This document shows positions 6,840 through 8,569 of a stretch of 8,569 nt of DNA, one piece after another. The notes below the pieces were generated by a model. The model did no database searches and had not been told where the DNA came from. It was given only the letters and a program-made list of their open reading frames with translations. Source of the DNA: Anaerolineae bacterium (GTDB lineage: Bacteria; Chloroflexota; Anaerolineae; 4572-78; NAK82); the NCBI GenBank assembly GCA_025062175.1, contig JANXAX010000087.1, positions 1 to 8,569 on the forward strand, written 5' to 3'. Every line of letters begins with the position of its first letter. Position 1 is the first letter of the stretch. Both the position numbers and the translations under genes were made by a program.

Positions 6840-8003
6840 GTGCGCAAGAGATTGTGGCTTTTTTGGCGAGGCTTTTTCTTCGTCGCCGCGCTGATCTCGC
6901 TTGTCGCGGCTCTGGGCATCGGGATCTGGTATCTGCGTTCCCAGGGCAGCGGCACGTTGATCGCGCTCCAGGCAATCCCGGGAGGACGACAGCCCCAAGG
7001 TGTGGGCGATTGGGCGCTCGGTTTCTATCTGCAGCTCAACGCAGAACGCATTAACATGCCAGCCAGCGACGACCCCACCCCGATTCACTTCCGGATCGAA
7101 GCAGGTGAGACAGCTGTCAGCATCGGCACTCGGCTCCAGGAGATGGGCTTGATCAGCGACGTGGAGCTCTTCCGGCGCTTCCTCCAATACAATGGATTGG
7201 ATGCCTCCCTCGAGGCGGGCGACTATGTGCTGCGCCGCAATATGAGCATGCGCGAGATCGGCGAGGCCCTGCAACACAGCAAGGTCGAGGAAGTGACAAT
7301 CACCATTCCGGAAGGATGGCGCGCCGAGCAGGTAGCGGAACTGCTCTCGAAGCGTGAAATTATGGACGGCAGCCTGTTCCTGGCCGCGGTCCGGCGAGGA
7401 GAAACGGTGCAACATCCTCTGCTGGAGAGCAAGCCAGCCGGGATGAGCTATGAAGGCTATCTGTTCCCCGAGACCTATCGCCTTCCCGTCCAACCGACCC
7501 CAGAGGACATTCTAACCCGTATGTTGAACACGCTGCAAACGCGCCTGCCCATCGATTGGGAGGATATGGCCGCTGCCCAGGGCCTCACGTTCTACCAAGT
7601 GCTGACATTGGCTTCCATCGTAGAACGCGAGGCAGTTATTCCGGATGAGCGCCCGGCTATCGCCAGTGTCTATCTCAACCGACTGAAACGGGGCATGCAT
7701 CTCAACGCCGACCCGACTGTGCAATATGCGATGGGCTATCAGCCAGACAGCGGCCAGTGGTGGAAGACGCCGGTGACCATTGAGGAGTATCAGGGGGTCA
7801 ATTCGCCATACAACACCTATCTGCACCCGGGCTTGCCACCCGGCCCGATCTGCAGTCCTGGCATCAGCGCCATCATAGCAGTGTTGCAACCGGCAAACAC
7901 GGACTATCTTTACTTCGTGGCCCGTGGGGATGGTGGACACGTGTTTGCCACAACGATGGAAGAACACGAGCGCAACGTCCAGAGATATATGGGAGGTCGC
8001 TAG
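6840..8003 (+). CDS. mltG: Endolytic murein transglycosylase MltG (complete, 387 aa)
   Basis: Inner-membrane enzyme that cuts nascent glycan strands of peptidoglycan and is thought to end their elongation. A single N-terminal membrane anchor spans about residues 11-32 after the basic MRKRLWLFWR. A linker of about 50 residues follows, then a LysM-like subdomain from FRIEAGETAVSIGTRLQEMG (84-103). The YceG/MltG catalytic domain contains ITIPEGW (154-160), GYLFPETYRL (206-215), TLASIVEREA (256-265) with the catalytic glutamate as E262 (equivalent to E. coli E218), LNADPTVQYAMG (288-299), NSPYNTYLHPGLPPGPICSPG (321-341, given in two overlapping family blocks) and YFVARGDGGHVFATT (358-372). Every key motif is present and the length is usual for the family. 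The linker is longer than in E. coli but I believe this is common in Chloroflexota. The GTG start is set by the AGGAGG at 6826-6831. The product is predicted to be membrane-anchored with its active site outside. Confidence 0.97.
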   Translation: MRKRLWLFWRGFFFVAALISLVAALGIGIWYLRSQGSGTLIALQAIPGGRQPQGVGDWALGFYLQLNAERINMPASDDPTPIHFRIEAGETAVSIGTRLQEMGLISDVELFRRFLQYNGLDASLEAGDYVLRRNMSMREIGEALQHSKVEEVTITIPEGWRAEQVAELLSKREIMDGSLFLAAVRRGETVQHPLLESKPAGMSYEGYLFPETYRLPVQPTPEDILTRMLNTLQTRLPIDWEDMAAAQGLTFYQVLTLASIVEREAVIPDERPAIASVYLNRLKRGMHLNADPTVQYAMGYQPDSGQWWKTPVTIEEYQGVNSPYNTYLHPGLPPGPICSPGISAIIAVLQPANTDYLYFVARGDGGHVFATTMEEHERNVQRYMGGR

Positions 8004-8012
8004 CCTCGGTCT

Positions 8013-8569
8013 ATGGAAACTTCCGCGGAATGCTCGACGTCTTTCGCTTCTGCACCCGACCTCTCTGCATTGCGTGCGCAGTTCCCTGCCTTGCAACAAA
8101 CGGACTCTCGTGGAAGACCCTATGTCTTTTTCGACGGGCCGGGCGGCACTCAGGTGCCTCAGTCGGTTATCGAGGCGATGGCCGATTACATGATACGTGC
8201 GAATGCGAATACCCATGGCCAGTATGCAACCAGCCGCTGCACCGATCAGATGATCGAAGAAGCGCGCCAGGCGATGGCCGATTTTTTGAACACCCCATCC
8301 CCAGACGAAATTGTGTTTGGGCCTAACATGACCACCCTGACCTTCGCCATCAGCCGCGCCATTGCGCGGACGCTGCGCCCTGGCGATGAGATCATCGTAA
8401 CCCGGCTAGATCATGACGCAAACATCGCGCCTTGGGTGGCCTTGGAAGAACAAGGTGCGGTGATTCGTTACCTCGATTTCAATCCGGAAGATTGCACTCT
8501 AGATATGGCGAGTCTGCAACGACTCATCAACACGCGTACGCGGCTGGTTGCGGTGGGCTATGCCTCCAA
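8013..8569 (+). CDS. Cysteine desulfurase-like PLP enzyme, VC1184 subfamily (N-terminal part)
   Basis: The first 185 codons of a class V aminotransferase-fold protein; the rest is beyond the window edge. After about 18 poorly conserved residues come RAQFPALQ, then YVFFDGPGGTQVPQSVIEAM (40-59), ANTHGQYATSR, EIVFGPNMTTLTFAISRAIA, LRPGDEIIVTRLDHDANIAP and RLVAVGYAS. These signatures fit the VC1184-type group of cysteine desulfurase-like proteins (I recall it as TIGR01976) rather than housekeeping IscS or SufS. Enzymes of this fold use PLP bound to a lysine further downstream, which cannot be checked here, so the substrate is unknown. The ATG at 8013 is the first possible start: the in-frame codon 12 nt upstream is the TAG that ends mltG. 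A GGGAGG at 7991-7996 inside the end of mltG is 16 nt away, rather far for a ribosome site. The 9-nt gap suggests cotranscription with mltG. Confidence 0.92.
   Translation, partial: METSAECSTSFASAPDLSALRAQFPALQQTDSRGRPYVFFDGPGGTQVPQSVIEAMADYMIRANANTHGQYATSRCTDQMIEEARQAMADFLNTPSPDEIVFGPNMTTLTFAISRAIARTLRPGDEIIVTRLDHDANIAPWVALEEQGAVIRYLDFNPEDCTLDMASLQRLINTRTRLVAVGYAS

Noticed and set aside
6669..7493. Long minus-strand open frame (274 codons) across ruvX and mltG
   Set aside because: Covers two genes with complete conserved motifs on the other strand and has no recognisable domain.
7512..8216. Minus-strand open frame (234 codons) over mltG and the next gene
   Set aside because: Opposite well-supported coding sequence on both sides of a gene junction, with no recognisable domain.

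Overview
The window looks like a piece of a moderately GC-rich bacterial chromosome, most likely a member of the Chloroflexota. This is inferred from the style of the proteins (the coiled-coil plus PAS regulator, the MltG with a long linker, the FtsA-like/baseplate-J-like pair) and not from any marker gene. Everything on the plus strand from about 520 to the right edge reads as one tightly packed transcription unit. One gene diverges from it on the left. No tRNA, rRNA, CRISPR array, insertion sequence or strong intrinsic terminator was seen.

Layout. Positions 1-420 (minus strand) hold the N-terminal 140 codons of a cytoplasmic signalling protein with a coiled coil and a PAS domain, cut by the window edge. 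Positions 421-667 form a divergent intergenic region with a near-consensus sigma70-type promoter (TTGACA-N17-TACAAT, 520-548). An inverted repeat sits exactly over its -10 box, and a leader of about 113 nt leads into alaS (668-3382, alanyl-tRNA synthetase, complete). Then come an FtsA/PilM-type actin-fold protein (3398-4711), a single-pass membrane protein with a baseplate-J-like outer part (4726-6384), ruvX/yqgF (6395-6817), mltG (6840-8003), and the first 185 codons of a PLP-dependent cysteine desulfurase-like protein of the VC1184 subfamily (8013 to the edge).

How it fits together. The order alaS ... ruvX ... mltG is also known from Firmicutes such as Bacillus subtilis, where the small gene yrzL/ireB lies between alaS and ruvX. 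Here that place is taken by the two-gene module of an FtsA-like protein and a membrane-anchored partner. The FtsA-like protein ends right after its actin fold, with no C-terminal membrane-targeting helix. The next gene supplies a protein with a cytoplasmic N-terminal domain, one membrane span and a large outer domain. The two genes abut or overlap by a few bases. This resembles the PilM-PilN logic (actin-like protein docked on the cytoplasmic part of a bitopic protein) and lies beside mltG, which trims nascent peptidoglycan. An envelope-linked, uncharacterised complex is the most interesting hypothesis in the window. The rest is conserved housekeeping.
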